Below are positions 40,112-52,603 of a stretch of DNA of 64,000 bases, piece after piece. The first letter of the stretch is position 1. Each line of letters begins with the position of its first letter. The stretch is from Anoplolepis gracilipes (lineage: Eukaryota; Arthropoda; Insecta; Hymenoptera; Formicidae). The translations under genes and the position numbers were made by a program. The notes under the pieces were generated by a model that searched no databases, was not told the DNA's origin, and saw only the letters and a program-made list of their open reading frames with translations. The stretch is from positions 12,787,001 to 12,851,000 of the forward strand of contig NC_132972.1 of the NCBI RefSeq assembly GCF_047496725.1. Direction: 5' to 3'.

Positions 40112-42254
40112 GTAAGCAATTTTCCTCTCCCCACCCCTCCCCTCCTCCCTCTGAGGCATCTCCGCGGAGGGCGCGAGCGCCGCGACCCTTGCCCTTTTGT
40201 TATCGGCGAACGGTGTTGTCCGCCACCGCAACCTGAAGACGGCGGTAACATCGCGCATCTAGCGGGATTTTTTGCTGCCGCGCGAATCGGTCGTGAGCGT
40301 AGATAAAATCGAGAGACAAATCGGTCTTGTTTCGCACGACGTGACGTCTCGCAAACCTAATTAACCCTTTGAACTCGAGCGATCTCGCAGAGAAATCATC
40401 CATGTCCCCATTATTCTAATAGTACCTAAGCATTCAAGAAATCGTGTGCCCAACAATTTTTCAACAATTCACAGCATTCATTATTGCATTAAATTTGAAA
40501 TTGTTTAAAACGAAAACTCTGTGTAATATAACTATTTTATATAAACATATCTATTTTATTCTTGAAATTATAATTTGAGAATTTTAGCAATCGACTATGC
40601 AGCGTAAAAAACAACAATATATTGAAAAAAATAATACATTTGTCTCATTTATTAAAGTCTATACAAAAAATAGCAGAATTGTCATTCTTGATGTATTAAA
40701 TTCATACAGATTTTTCAAAAGATTAATGTATTAAAGTATTCGTGCAATTTGTATATAAAAATATAAGTTTATTATTTTAATATCATTTCATAATTAGAAT
40801 CATAATCATCTCGAAATTCTATGCATGTTAACTTTAACCAATAAAAATTAAATAATCATCTGGAAATTTTATACATATTAAAACTTTAAATAATGAAAAT
40901 TACAAGTTAATTAAACAATAATATTTACAAGATTCATACATTGTCAAGCATAAACTTAAAAATAATTTATGATATGTAATTTTAGCTTGGTAATAATTGT
41001 AATTATTATAAATTATGTTATATAGCAAAGAATAAAAACAAGGAGAACTTCTATCTTTTATTTTACGAACACAATCGTTACGTACAGAAATGCAAGAGAT
41101 GAGTCTACATAAAGAAACAGTGATAGTTAATGTACTCTCGCAACCATTTTGTTAGCGCATAAACCAAAGTACTATCTCAACACGTATAAAAAGAAATTCG
41201 CACGCAATCGACTCGTGCGAAGTATCTGTGAGCGATGATTTGTTACTTTATACGTACTATTTCCTAGTCGCGTAAAGTTTCTCAGCATTAAAATGCTATC
41301 CGGCCGAGTCGAGAAGGAAGAGCTCCTGCTCATTGCTTTTTTAAACGCACGTTCATCACGCGTAATTGTACGGACACTGCGCTTTCTCTCTTCTTATACT
41401 AACAAAGAATATGATTACGTTTAAAGGGTCGATACCCATCAACCCACGCTACGCATCGTAGAAATACAACCGAGTTCCGCACGCAGGATCTACGCTGTCC
41501 CTCCGAGAAAAACTAAAAAGATACGAAGATAACGCATTGGATGCGTACATGCGTGCGCACGCAAAAAAGATACGCGCTACGGAGTTATAAATAAATATAT
41601 CGCAAAGGTTTGGTACATATAAAGCTCACCAAAGAGGTAAATCTCGGAGCTGTTACTTAGTAGTAGCGACTTCATTAGTCGACATAATTTATGACGCGAT
41701 TCATCGAATGACCGCCCGTCGACTCGCGTGCTTTCGCGTATTTCACCTTCGCCTCCACCATGCAAACATTTCGCGAGGAATTATGACAGCTGATTGTACG
41801 GCAGACCGAGGCTGCATACTATATCTACGTGCTCGACAGGCTCGACAGGCTTTTGAAATTTGTCCGTGTTGTACGAAGATCGCCTTTCATGTTATCAAAG
41901 GGCTGAGGATCAACGGGTCGTATTTAACGCTAAATATAAATTGTGAATACAGATTCATCACCGCATTTTTATGACGTAAAAATGAAGTTTAGTTAATTAC
42001 GCGGATAATAACGATACGGAGTTAATAATTGGCCAGTTTTATAAAACGTCTCCCCTTCAACAGAGGTTGAAGAATTTCTTTCGTCGAGAGTACATAACTT
42101 CTGACTAATTAGCGATGGATCTTTGAAAATCAGAACGATTTACTTGCCGTGCGTTGACTTACCTCTACCAGCTAGATCCACTCTCCGTCCTGACAGTGCG
42201 ATTTCCATGAGAACGCCGCTGTGCATTAGCGTATATCTAGCGTGGTACGAATGC

Positions 42255-42298
<44 letters not shown>

Positions 42299-45200
42299 CG
42301 TAGAACCGCGTTTACCTTCTCGTAAAGCTCGCGAAGCGTGGCCGGCGACGGACGTACGTACAGACGGACGGACGGACGGACGGACGGACGAGGGGAGGAC
42401 TACAGGTAAAGGGCACGGAGTCACGAAGAATACTCGCGGCACGCAAACACGTAATACCACCATCGGCGGCCTCATCGGGTCAAACGCCGACTTTTAACGA
42501 CACACCATGACGGATCATCATCTATCCCGTCGCCCGCGGAGGCGAACCCGCGATGTATCAGCGGGATCGACCGGTCTCGTTATCTACCTACGCTCTCCCT
42601 CTCTCTCTCTCTCTCTCTCTCGCTACGTCGAGAGATCGTTGGGAAAATAGTTCCGGGCGTCCGTCGATAACGTTTCACGATCCATATATGTCGAAGGCGA
42701 GTAATTGCAAACGAGACGAGTCACGAAACGTATGCAGTGCCATAAATTTACCCGCCAGCACGATGTCCGCGACGTTTACCCCCCCCCCCTCCCCCCTTTT
42801 TTTCCTTGTCTCGTCGCCGCCGCCATCGTCCCGTCGCCGCTGTCTCACAGAAATAATTATAAACGAGACATAACGAGAGTCCTTAAAGCTATCAACGACG
42901 TAGATTTATTCGCGCCGCCGTAGGGCAGCGCGTCTGGCGAACATGCCCCCTGTCATATTTCATAAATATATTTATTAGATACATTAATGCACGGAAAAGA
43001 GAATGGAAAATCTTCGCTTCGGCTCGTGACTCGGATCTCCGTGACTACACGGAGAACGAGTTTCTTCACGGAATACAGGATATAAGCGGCGTATCAACAT
43101 TAGGGAGTCTAATTAGCGGTCACGTCGATTGAGATTCCGCCCAACTAATTTTCTTTCCTTCCCTCTCTATCTGTACTCTTTGAATATTAGATTAGAGAGA
43201 AAGCACTGCGTTAGAGTATATGAAAATCGCAATTGCACTACATGCGACGTTGATAAGCAACTACACGCGACACGCTGATAAGCGAGAGCACACAGATACT
43301 GAGACAAATATTTTTAGATACAAGCATAGCAAAGTTCAAACGAATGTAAACGTATTCATGGTACACCACGTCCGTCTCTAGTACATGACACGCGTCATTT
43401 CCACGTCCGGTCATATAGTAGATAATAATATCTTGTCGTGTCGATTTATAGACTGTGCTGTAGATAAGATCGATTTTCAACTTAAATAATAAGCTGATAT
43501 TGTGTGAATAAAACAAATATACACGGCTACACCATTATACTCGCAGATATTATAAAATGATATATTAACAAAAGTATGATGCAAGTAATACTATCAGTCC
43601 AATAGAGTAAAAGTTTTGATAAGCTACAGATAGAGTTAAGTGCATAGTAATATGTGTGAGCGACAGCGCGAGCGCTTGTTCTTACAAGAAAACACGGTCA
43701 ACCAAAACTAGTTAAGTTGAATGAAACTTTGTAAATATAAAGTGACTTCAGTCGCATGAATATGCATTATATTTGCTTTTGAAATTGTATAGTTAAATTT
43801 GTATGAAGAAAGTCACACCAAAACGTGAGCGCCAAAATAACCAAAGTTTATTTCAGTGACTTAATAAGTTGTGAATGTTAATAACATATTAAAAAAAAAA
43901 TGCTGTTCCAGGCGAGAAAGATTTCATGACACATTTGCAACTCATTCAGTAAAGCACATTTTATTTATTTTGATGTATGTAAAGAGGTGTAAAATTTTGA
44001 ATGTTTTCTTTCAACAGCAAAAATATGTTATATGATAAACATTCGATAATATTTTTGTAATTTTGTTTTTTAAACCTTTTATTTTTTCATACTAAATTCA
44101 CTACAAATTTTTATTTGAGACATTTTTTCTAAATACTAAAGTTTCAGTATCATCTAAAAAGTAGAATTTGTTTTTTTTTTTAACATTATACTTTGAAAAA
44201 GCAATTAGATATAACTGAAGCGTAATGCGTTATCAATCTCTTGAGTATATAATTCAAAATTTTATCTATATATAAATTAATCCATGTTGGATTCCAAATC
44301 GGTAACGTTTCTTTGTTAGTTAATAGAATTAAATTTTTTTTTAGAAAAATTCCTGAAAATAATAGTGCATTTTTTTGACAAAATTGTAAAAACACTACCT
44401 TTGAAAAATATTCGATTTTAAATATTTTAATTATTTAATAATTTTAAATATTTCTATTTTAATATTTTATTTTTTATCGAAAAAATCGTGAAAGAAAAAT
44501 ATTAATTATGTTTCGATACTTTACTATTACACATATATAAGCAATATTACATACGTTTCGAAATTTAAAATAGATGTATTTTTGAAATACAATCTTTGCA
44601 TTTCAACGAACGCGGAATTTTGATCAATTAAAAATATAAGTTTCGATCACTTCGATAATTATATTTTCAAAGATAAATACTACTAGAGGAGAAAGGAGAG
44701 CAAGTTAACGTGCAACTCTATAATATCTAGTACAAAGACTAGATGATTTACACTCTTAACAAAAACATGAGTTAGCGCTATATTCTCCCTCGAGTCTCTC
44801 AATTAACTCCTTCATATCGATCGTTCTTTCTCTTCTCTTTTTCTCTCTCCTTCTTCCTCTATACGTTTTGATCAAACGACTTCTTATCATCATTCTTTGC
44901 ACGTATTGCAGGAGGTGAACCGCCCGGCACAAGAAGCATCGTCGCCTATTCGTGGGCTCGAAGATTGGCACTCGATTACAGGCCCACCAAGCAGTGCGAC
45001 GGTAATGGAACGCGCGGAATGGCGTTAAACGCGTACGAGTCGCCCGGCACGAAATGGCTCGAGACAATCCCGGGACGGCTCTTCCTGTACAGCGCCCACT
45101 TGGACCTCAGAGTTGTCGGTTACCCGAGCATCAGAGTGATTGGCGTTAAACGAGGGGCTCTGCCGCCCTCCGCGCTCTTCTGCACTATATGGTGAGCTAT

Positions 45201-47217
45201 TTTTCACGTCGTGATGCAGCCCTTTACTCGTCTATCTCTGACGAACGTTAAACACGAGGAAAGAGAATCACTCAAATGATGTTCATAAACGCGCGCTCTA
45301 ATCACGTGTCGTCTCTGCAAATCTTGCTGGCAAAATGACTCGGTTAATTAGTATCAAATTTTTCAATAATACAAAGATCTAATAAACTCGTAATTATATT
45401 TAATTATATTAGAACTATTAATATAAAAATGTTTCTATTTAATTAAGATTATACATTATATAATTAATTAAAATTATGAAAATTTTCCACAGAAATCTTT
45501 TAAATCTTAAACTTATGTATATATTTTTTATTAATAAATCGTAATTTAAAAATGTTTATTTAAGGGTTTTTAACGAAACGTTTTTCTTTCTGACTTTTCT
45601 ATAGTTGGAGCAAATAACAACTCTTTTCAGGTTATCAATGGAGATTTCAAATTCACGTTTGTTGGTGTTTTCCACTTTAATATAACTTTAATAATTTCAA
45701 AGAAAATTCCGTAACTTTTATTTGTTTGCAAGAAATTTATAAAAAGAATTTACCATGCGCGAAACATATAAAATCAAATTAATAATAAGCACGTTGAGAA
45801 AGTATGATTTTAATTCATTTTGCACTTTTAGTTTCAGCGAAATTAAACCTTGCTAACACGAGTCAAACTTCCATTTCATTTAGAAGCAACTGAACTGTTT
45901 CTACGGTAACGTTATGAGTAGCGATGAGGAGCAATGCAAATGTTAGCAGCGGCGCGAAACGGAGCATATTCGTTTAAAATGCATGGTTGGAAGATATAAA
46001 TGTCTTCCACCATGCGTGCAGGTGTTTTCCGCTAGAGTACTCGACATTAATCAGCGCACTCCCTTTCAATCGGAAGCGGTAGATTAAGCGTCTTGGTCTC
46101 GTTATGTTTCAGGTATCAAGAACACGGTGAGACACGATCGTTGAGCGTGGAAGCGCTCGTTTCGACGATCTGGTTGGACGAATGGGACGGCACGGCGAAC
46201 AGTTACACTGGAATCCTCGTGAATTGTCAAATGCCGTTAGATGACTCGATACGCGGCCCGTCGCGGATTTACGTGGGTCCGAATCCCTGCTACGAGAATG
46301 CTAGTCATAGTTTAACGAGCCGCTCGGAATACGACGACGAGATCTCGGTGGAGCGGCGCCAAGAGTTCATCTTGTGCATCAAAGGACTGGACTTTGATGA
46401 GGATATATCGCGCAAGCTCATAGCCTTCGTCGAGTTACACCGCATTCTAGGCGCCAAGTTGTTCTACTTCTACGTTTTCAACGTGCATGAAAACGTGCTA
46501 AAAGTGCTGCGACTGTACGAACGATCAAACGTGGTACGATGGTTCGCGCTTAATCTACCAGGCGATTTGCCAAACGAAAAGTCGACTCGAAGGCGATTTT
46601 TGGGCGAGGATATCTGGACGAAGAGGCGAATGGAGTTAATCCCGTACAATCACTGCTTTTACGAGAATATTCATCGATCGGAATTCGTGGTGCCAATCGA
46701 TATCGACGAGGCGATCGTGCCAACGCGCCGAAAAACGTGGCACGAACTATTGCTGGATGAGCGCGCAAAACTCGGTAGAAACTTCAAGGATTTCGCTTCC
46801 TATTCTGTACGGAACGTTTATTTCTTCCCCGAGTTGCAAAACAAGACCGATCGGTCGACCGGACTCGACGAGGAATCTCGTCGCTCAGTCGAGCAGCATC
46901 CGGATTACTTAGATACCATGAGAGCGGCCAATATCTCGCCCGAAGGTGATTCGGTAAAGAGCTTCATATCTACGAGGCGTGCGCTAACGGTGCACAATCA
47001 CTATGCTCTGGCCACACTGAACCCGTCCACCAGGCGGGCTCATCATCTGGACTCAAACGACGTGCTCAAGCATCATCACCGGGCGTGTGACAGTCGACAT
47101 CTCGACTGTGATCTCTTAATGGAAGACGTTAGGATCGACGAGTCCGCCCTACGCTACGCGGATGAACTCAGGACGAGAATGAAGATCACTTTGGCCGATC
47201 TCAATGCTTTGCCATAG
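39973..47217 (+). CDS. GT92-family glycosyltransferase, type II membrane protein, 3 coding exons (join 39973-40111, 44912-45191, 46113-47217)
   Basis: The three exons join to 1524 nt, giving 507 residues plus stop. Junction phases agree: phase 1 at Gly47 and phase 2 at Trp140. A short basic cytoplasmic tail is followed by a membrane anchor at about residues 9-28, a Pro-rich stem (about 31-46), then the lumenal domain. Domain marks of GT92 (Pfam Glyco_transf_92, formerly DUF23) are a CIKGL-type block at about 228-232, the LGAKLFYFYVFN strand at 252-263, NHC at 319-321, a DxD-like metal/sugar-nucleotide motif DIDE at 336-339 followed by IVP, and TVHNH at 432-436. Possible N-glycosylation sites are NAS (202), NKT (383) and NIS (413). 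Known for the family: C. elegans GALT-1 is a Golgi beta-1,4-galactosyltransferase acting on core fucose. Inference: this is a Golgi glycosyltransferase, probably galactosyl, with acceptor unknown. Length and motifs look intact, so it is probably functional. Family assignment is firm; substrate is not. Confidence 0.93.
42262..42295 (+). repeat. (TC)17 microsatellite in GT92 intron 1
   Basis: It is a pure TC run of 34 bp. A second CT run (42599-42621) and a GACG tetranucleotide array (42363-42391) lie within 350 bp. Confidence 0.95.
42363..42391 (+). repeat. (GACG)7 tetranucleotide repeat
   Basis: Seven GACG units lie in GT92 intron 1. The repeat is the same class as the CGAC array at 37906-37930 upstream of the gene. 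Confidence 0.9.
42599..42621 (+). repeat. (CT)11 microsatellite
   Basis: It is a pure CT run in GT92 intron 1. Confidence 0.95.
42779..42806 (+). repeat. Poly-C/poly-T tract
   Basis: A C9-T-C7 run is followed by T7, so the strand is purely pyrimidine over 28 bp. Confidence 0.9.
44912..45191 (+). CDS. GT92 gene, coding exon 2 (start of lumenal domain)
   Basis: The acceptor is TATTGCAG|GA, completing Gly47. The exon encodes residues 47-139 plus two bases of Trp140 and ends at TATATG|GTGAGC. The peptide includes WARRLALDYRP near the start and LFLYSAHLDLR about two thirds along, a typical run-in to the GT92 domain where the enzyme core begins with a strand and a variable loop. The frame is set independently by both neighbouring exons, which supports both splice sites. 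Confidence 0.88.
46113..47217 (+). CDS. GT92 gene, coding exon 3 (catalytic domain and stop)
   Basis: The acceptor GTTATGTTTCAG|G completes Trp140, after which the frame stays open for 367 residues to TAG at 47215-47217. It carries the whole catalytic core: the CIKGL block, the DIDE metal-binding candidate followed by AIVP, and the TVHNH motif near the C terminus. Intron 2 (45192-46112, 921 bp) separates it from exon 2 and shows no other feature than AT-rich sequence. Confidence 0.93.
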
Positions 47218-47234
47218 ACTGTAATATTGTAAAT

Positions 47235-47240
47235 AATAAA
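47235..47240 (+). terminator. Polyadenylation signal of the GT92 gene
   Basis: A canonical AATAAA lies 18 nt after the TAG stop, followed by T- and GT-rich sequence at about 47241-47272. This predicts a 3' UTR of only about 40 nt. The hexamer and its position are seen directly. Use of the site is inferred. Confidence 0.65.
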
Positions 47241-50200
47241 GGTCTCTTCTCGAAATTCTCGTCTCTTGTATCTCCCAAATGCATGTTAACTCCTTGCGAT
47301 AATCTTCGAGATATCTTTCACGCGTATGGCTAAAGAACTTCGAAATTTCGAAATAATATTCAATGCTTCTTTATGTTAAGACAATGTTAAGATCACGATT
47401 AAAAATAATTGCAAACGAATAAAGCAATTAAATGATAGTTTGCTATCTCTTCTTTAATGTAAAAGCTACTTTAGAAAATAGTTTTATCCTTTCTTCAAAA
47501 TTATATAACAAACTATTATTAAATAATATCAATGATATTTTAATTTAAAAAGTCGAGAAGTGAAATGCAAATGTTCAATATTAATTTTAAAATATATATT
47601 AGTTTCATATTTATTCTCAAATATAAACATTTCAATTTTATAAACATTTATTATACATATAATCTGACACAGAAACTTTTTTTATGAAACTATTAAATTT
47701 ACTTATATCTATTGCTTGTTAATAATTGGTTTAGAGTTTGTAAGACTACCTCTCAAGAATATATAAAATACCAATTCTTTATATCTAGTAGAGAGAGTCT
47801 GATGTACGACAAAAATAATCTAGAAATACTTTTTTATCATCCATACCCTACTATCTTTAAAAATAAAATAGATCGGTCAAAAAGAAATTCAATCAGAAGA
47901 AACGATAATGACCAGTATTTTAAAACAAAAACTAATGCTGACATTTCTCGAGTACGTAGCACGTATTTAAAATTATTGCGGTCGAGCAAAATAATAAAAA
48001 AATGTATAAAAGAACGAATGCAAAACTTGACGCTTTTCAGGCTTGAAAAAAATTATTACGACTGGCCACAGAATAATTGAAGAACGTGAATATAAATAAA
48101 AGGTATGAAAAAGTAAAATAAAAGGTACGAAAACAAAACCACTTTTCGTGCTTTTCAACCGTGGAATTTCAGGTTGAAACTATTGAGGCCGAGTATAATA
48201 ATTGAAAGTATTTAAAATCACAAAGGCATGTCTGACGGGTCTTCAAGATTGAAGGACTAAATTGTAATGACCGGACGCAATAATTGGAAAACTAGAACGG
48301 TAGAAACAAAGTTGATGGCTTTTCAAAGCGTAATGTGTTCGGGATGAAGCTTTAACCTGCTTCCGAAGATTCAAACGACTTTAACAGGTTGAAATGCATT
48401 TCGCAACGCTGTAGTCTTAACCATCTGACATTTATCAAATGAGACAAAACAAATGCGCTATTTACGCGAAGGAAAGCATAGAAAAGGTAAGAGTCTCTGG
48501 AGTTAACGAGTATGTACGAGGAGCGGACGACTTTATAAAGCGTTGCATCCATCATGCTCGGTACGCGCAAACGACAGTTTCAATCTCGCTAAAGTGGCGG
48601 TTCGGTGGTCATCCATTAACGCTCAAGTTCTCGTTTCACACACGGGTCAAATGCTTTGCAATACTTGCAACCTCAAACTGCCTCGAAGCGATTTCCATCG
48701 CTGTCGTTATCGAGTGATTAGGTATCAAATCGAATTACTCACCGCCGATCAGAGCGACGTTATGCGCGACAGCCATCAAACATAGTTTTTACAAACAAAA
48801 TTATAGAACGCGGAGATGACTTTCCTGCGGGCGAGCATTCGAGGCAGAAGATAAATGTCATTGCCGGAGGCACAAACAAAGATACGAGCGTTCGAAATAC
48901 GACCGCGATTTCCTTGGATAAGTTTTACGACGCGTATCGAGTGCGACATGATCAAGGTCGCAACTAGCTTCAATAGGTCATAAGAAATGCGTGATATCCG
49001 CATTCTTTTGTTATGAGACACAAAGATAAAAGCGGAGTTTGTCATTTTGTCGAAAGATAAATAAGTTTCGCGGAATCCTGAAATTATTCGCGGACATTCA
49101 TGGCATGCCAGGCGCTTCTCGAAATGTCGTTTCGTCTATTTTTCAAATGTCACTGCTACGACTTTGGAATGGAATAACCGAACTCACAAACTTCCAAAGT
49201 CTGTTGGACGAACAAAGAAGTTTTCCGTTGTACTTTTCAGGACATATCAATCTATCGGCGCTACTATCAACGTTAAGACAGCTTGCGAGCAAAGTGTCGC
49301 CAAATATGTATGCACACATCAAGATCGTTCCAGTTCCATATAATAATGTACCATGTAAACGAAACAGATCAACCTGATAACATATCCTTGAAACGGGTCA
49401 CGGTAAAAGAACTTGCATCGATTATACACACAGCTATTACATTGTATAGATTTTGTTACCGATTTTCGGTTAAGTTACCGCCGTCATCTCGGTCCGTCTA
49501 ACCCATATATGTCCATTTCTTTATCGACCATATAATTTTTACGCATCCATTCTGCCGTTTAACGAGAATTCGAGTCCTACTTTTAGTAATCCTCACAAGT
49601 TTAACATTTTGTCAGGAAAACTATTACTTAATACAGTTTTTTAAAAATATCGTACATCTTTAATCAGCCGTAATAAATTATTCACAAGCTTACAGTTAAG
49701 TTAAATTTTTGAATACAAATATACTTTCAACCACAATTGTATTGTGAAATATATTTACAATTTAATTATGCAAGTAGCTACTCTATATTCATGGTTACAT
49801 CCAATTGCATCTCTCACGCAGCCTTTACGATCGGTGCAACATGTTGCGAAAGCACAGAATGTAGGATATAAATGAGTTAACGCTCCCGCAGCGTGCACAA
49901 TTTCGGGAATTAAAATTTCAGCCGCGGAGCGTCCAATCCATCATAAATCTCATTATATCCTTCAGCCCATGTACGTTAGCGGACGTATCTCTTTACTGAT
50001 TTATATCCGTGGAGTTCGAGTTGCAATGTTTTTTCCAAGCTGACAAAGTAATCTCGCTAAGTCACGCCTGAGGGGTCCCATTGAATGCCTCGTGCGAGGT
50101 GCGTTAATTCGATCGCGGAATATTTTCGCGCCGCACGACGACGATGACGACAACGAGGAGCCGTGCTCCACTTAACAAAGTATCCGCGTGAAGGCGTCCG

Positions 50201-51865
50201 TCTGACAGCACGTGATAAAATTCGTGCCGGTGTCGCTTATATTCACCGCCCGCTGGCAGATACCGGAGCTAAGACCGATTCTGAATTAATGCGGTGATAA
50301 ATCACGCAAACTTTAAGAGAGAACGCGTTTAGAGAAGCTGCACGCGCTCAGTGGCCGCCTAAATTTATCGGCCTACCGTATTTACCGAACGCCCGCAACT
50401 CTCTGTCTCTCGTTTCGTATCGTTGCCGGCAACGAGACGACGCCGCAACGACGACGGAAGCTTCATCTCTCTTACCCGCAAACCGCCGCATGGAATTCGC
50501 ATATATCATCGGTAATAATGTCTCCGCCAGTCGAGCGTGCCTGGCCTTCCTCCGCTGCGACACCCTCGCTCCATCAAGGCGCCAGCTTCTCGAGTTGTTA
50601 TTCTCGAGGAGAACACACGGGAGAGTCATATTATTACGGACACGCGCCATCGAACAAACCTATTTGAGCGTCGACCTCGTCGATGATGACATTCTCGTGG
50701 ATAATCTATCGCGCGCGGATGAATTTTTACGATTTTTTTCCCTCTCTTCTTTTCGAAAGATCAAGGCCCCTTTAAAAAAAATTGATTCCTCTTTTATCAG
50801 CTCGTTGCTACTTCTAACGAAACCTATGTATACCCCCCCCCCATTGTTTTTCCCATTCCCAGGGAAATTCACCCTGCTTCCTGACGTTATTCCAAGTCGT
50901 ATCTCACTGTCTTAAATATAGCTACGTTTTCCTCGGTTCATTGCGACCGACAGATTACACACTTGTAAAGATAGGTCAGGTTTTGCACGATGATGGACAG
51001 AATGGGAATATAATGTTATCGCAAAGACAGCTTTATTCGTAGAAATAAACTAGAATTTTCTGAGACTACAATTTCTCGTTGCCAGACAAAATGGGTCGTT
51101 CAATATCAAAACAGCATATAATGCAGTTGTTTTGGACAATGCAGTTTAAAAAGAAACTTAAGTTATAACAAGAGCGCATGCGATTTTAAAGTGCTTTATA
51201 AATATATGTATAATTTGTTAAAAATTTTTTAAAAATACAGACTAATATTAACTGTAATTATTAAAACAATAAGAAAAAATACAAGAGTAAACCCTTAAAT
51301 AGAATATTTTTATAAAAGATGGAAACATTAAGAGTATGTATACAAATATTATAAAATAAATTAAAATATTCAATCTTGAAAAAATGTAAACGCTCTAATA
51401 TTACGATTGATTAATTAGTACAATTATTGTTTAATAAAATTAAGAAAAAAGAAAAAGATAAAAGTGTTAACCAAAATCACTTTTTGAAAGCTACAGAATT
51501 ATAATTTTTAATACATTTAAACCATTATTCTTTCCCAGAATAGTCATAAAGAAATTAGATTCATGTTGTTCCTTTCTTATTCATTTTATTCTATATAAAA
51601 AACTTGGAAAATCTTTTGCGTGAGTAAGCTTGACGTAAAACAGATATTAAATATTAAGAGCTTAATCAAGACCTAAATCTACAAATTCACAGCAAGTATG
51701 TATTCTACTAAATTATGCGCGCGTCATAAACTTTAATAAGAACATATGAGCACGCGAGTCGAGTGCTTACAGTACTTGTAACATAAAAAAGCTCGTCGCA
51801 GAGAATCGTCGCAGCTTACGAGATTCGTCGGATATCTGCAAGCATGCGCCTGCCACCCGTGAAAG

Positions 51866-51905
51866 CGAGAGGGAGAGAGAAAGAGAGAGAGAATACAGAG
51901 AGAGG
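51866..51905 (+). repeat. Interrupted GA-rich repeat
   Basis: A purine-only GA tract broken by GGG, AAA and ATAC lies about 700 bp upstream of transporter exon A. Confidence 0.8.
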
Positions 51906-52121
51906 GTTGATCGCGAATAAGCAGCACGTGCGTAGCAGTCATCCTGGCGCATTCGCCAGGACCGCTTGCATCACGGAAGTTATCTCTCCATCATCGGATG
52001 TTACAGATCATTATATCGTGCAATTTGCAATCACACATCGACACTCATACACGTCATTTGCGAAAACTTTTAATCAACAGCTATATATTACTTCATTATA
52101 TTTTTCGTCGCAAACATCACA

Positions 52122-52138
52122 TTTTTTTTTTTTTTTTT
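52122..52138 (+). repeat. T17 homopolymer
   Basis: It is a run of 17 T about 470 bp upstream of transporter exon A. There is no adjacent retroelement. Confidence 0.9.
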
Positions 52139-52603
52139 AATTAAACTCTCTTAATCGAATAAAAATAGCTAAAATAAATATTCGCAAAAAAGTTTAAAAG
52201 AATTTATCTGATATTACGCAGAATTACTTTGGTTTATTTTAAGCGTATTTTAGTGGATGTATATAGTGAACGTCGTAAACGTCGGTGACACCTATAAAAT
52301 ATGCATAATTACGAAGAATATACGTGTGTGCGCGCTCTGCGCATATACTGCATTGAGAATACGATTTACTCGAAAATTATAACATTTAAATACTCACTGC
52401 GGATCTTTTTATCGATTATAATTTCCATTATTCTTGCACGGATACAAACCGCCACTTTAACAAAGTGGATCACCGCATCCTCATCTTCGAGAATAAGAAT
52501 TATTTATCCACTAAAGGATTACACCAGAAAGAATTATATTGGCTGCAATGCGCTCGTCTGAGTGACCTAAATAGAGTTCGAAAAAATTTCTGGCTTAACC
52601 AGA

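Larger units (their letters stand above)
40112..44911 (+). other. GT92 gene intron 1 (about 4.8 kb)
   Basis: The intron has a GTAAGC donor and a pyrimidine-rich acceptor ending TATTGCAG before 44912. The ends (40.4-41.1 and 43.5-44.8 kb) are AT-rich. The middle (about 41.1-43.1 kb) is CpG-rich and loaded with CT, GACG and poly-C simple repeats, so it may hold regulatory DNA. A minus-strand ATG followed by a perfect donor (42163-42208) lies here. No other coding sequence is convincing. Confidence 0.8.
47260..52560. other. Intergenic region between GT92 and transporter exons
   Basis: It contains AT-rich DNA, a degenerate repeat at about 48030-48330, a CpG-rich patch at 49850-50930, and the GA-rich and poly-T tracts upstream of the transporter. 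ATG frames at 47802-48080 and 52301-52561 are intact but unrecognised. Confidence 0.5.

Noticed and set aside
46550..46768. Minus-strand frame within GT92 exon 3
   Set aside because: It is a shadow of the strongly supported plus-strand coding exon.
47712..48080. 122-codon plus-strand frame after the GT92 gene
   Set aside because: It starts with TTG (first ATG 47802), is Lys/Asn-rich in AT-rich DNA, and runs into a degenerate repeat. A real exon cannot be excluded but nothing supports it.
48439..49501. Overlapping frames of 72-112 codons
   Set aside because: Different frames succeed each other without splice signals joining them. They could be a decayed element but no transposase or reverse transcriptase motif is visible.
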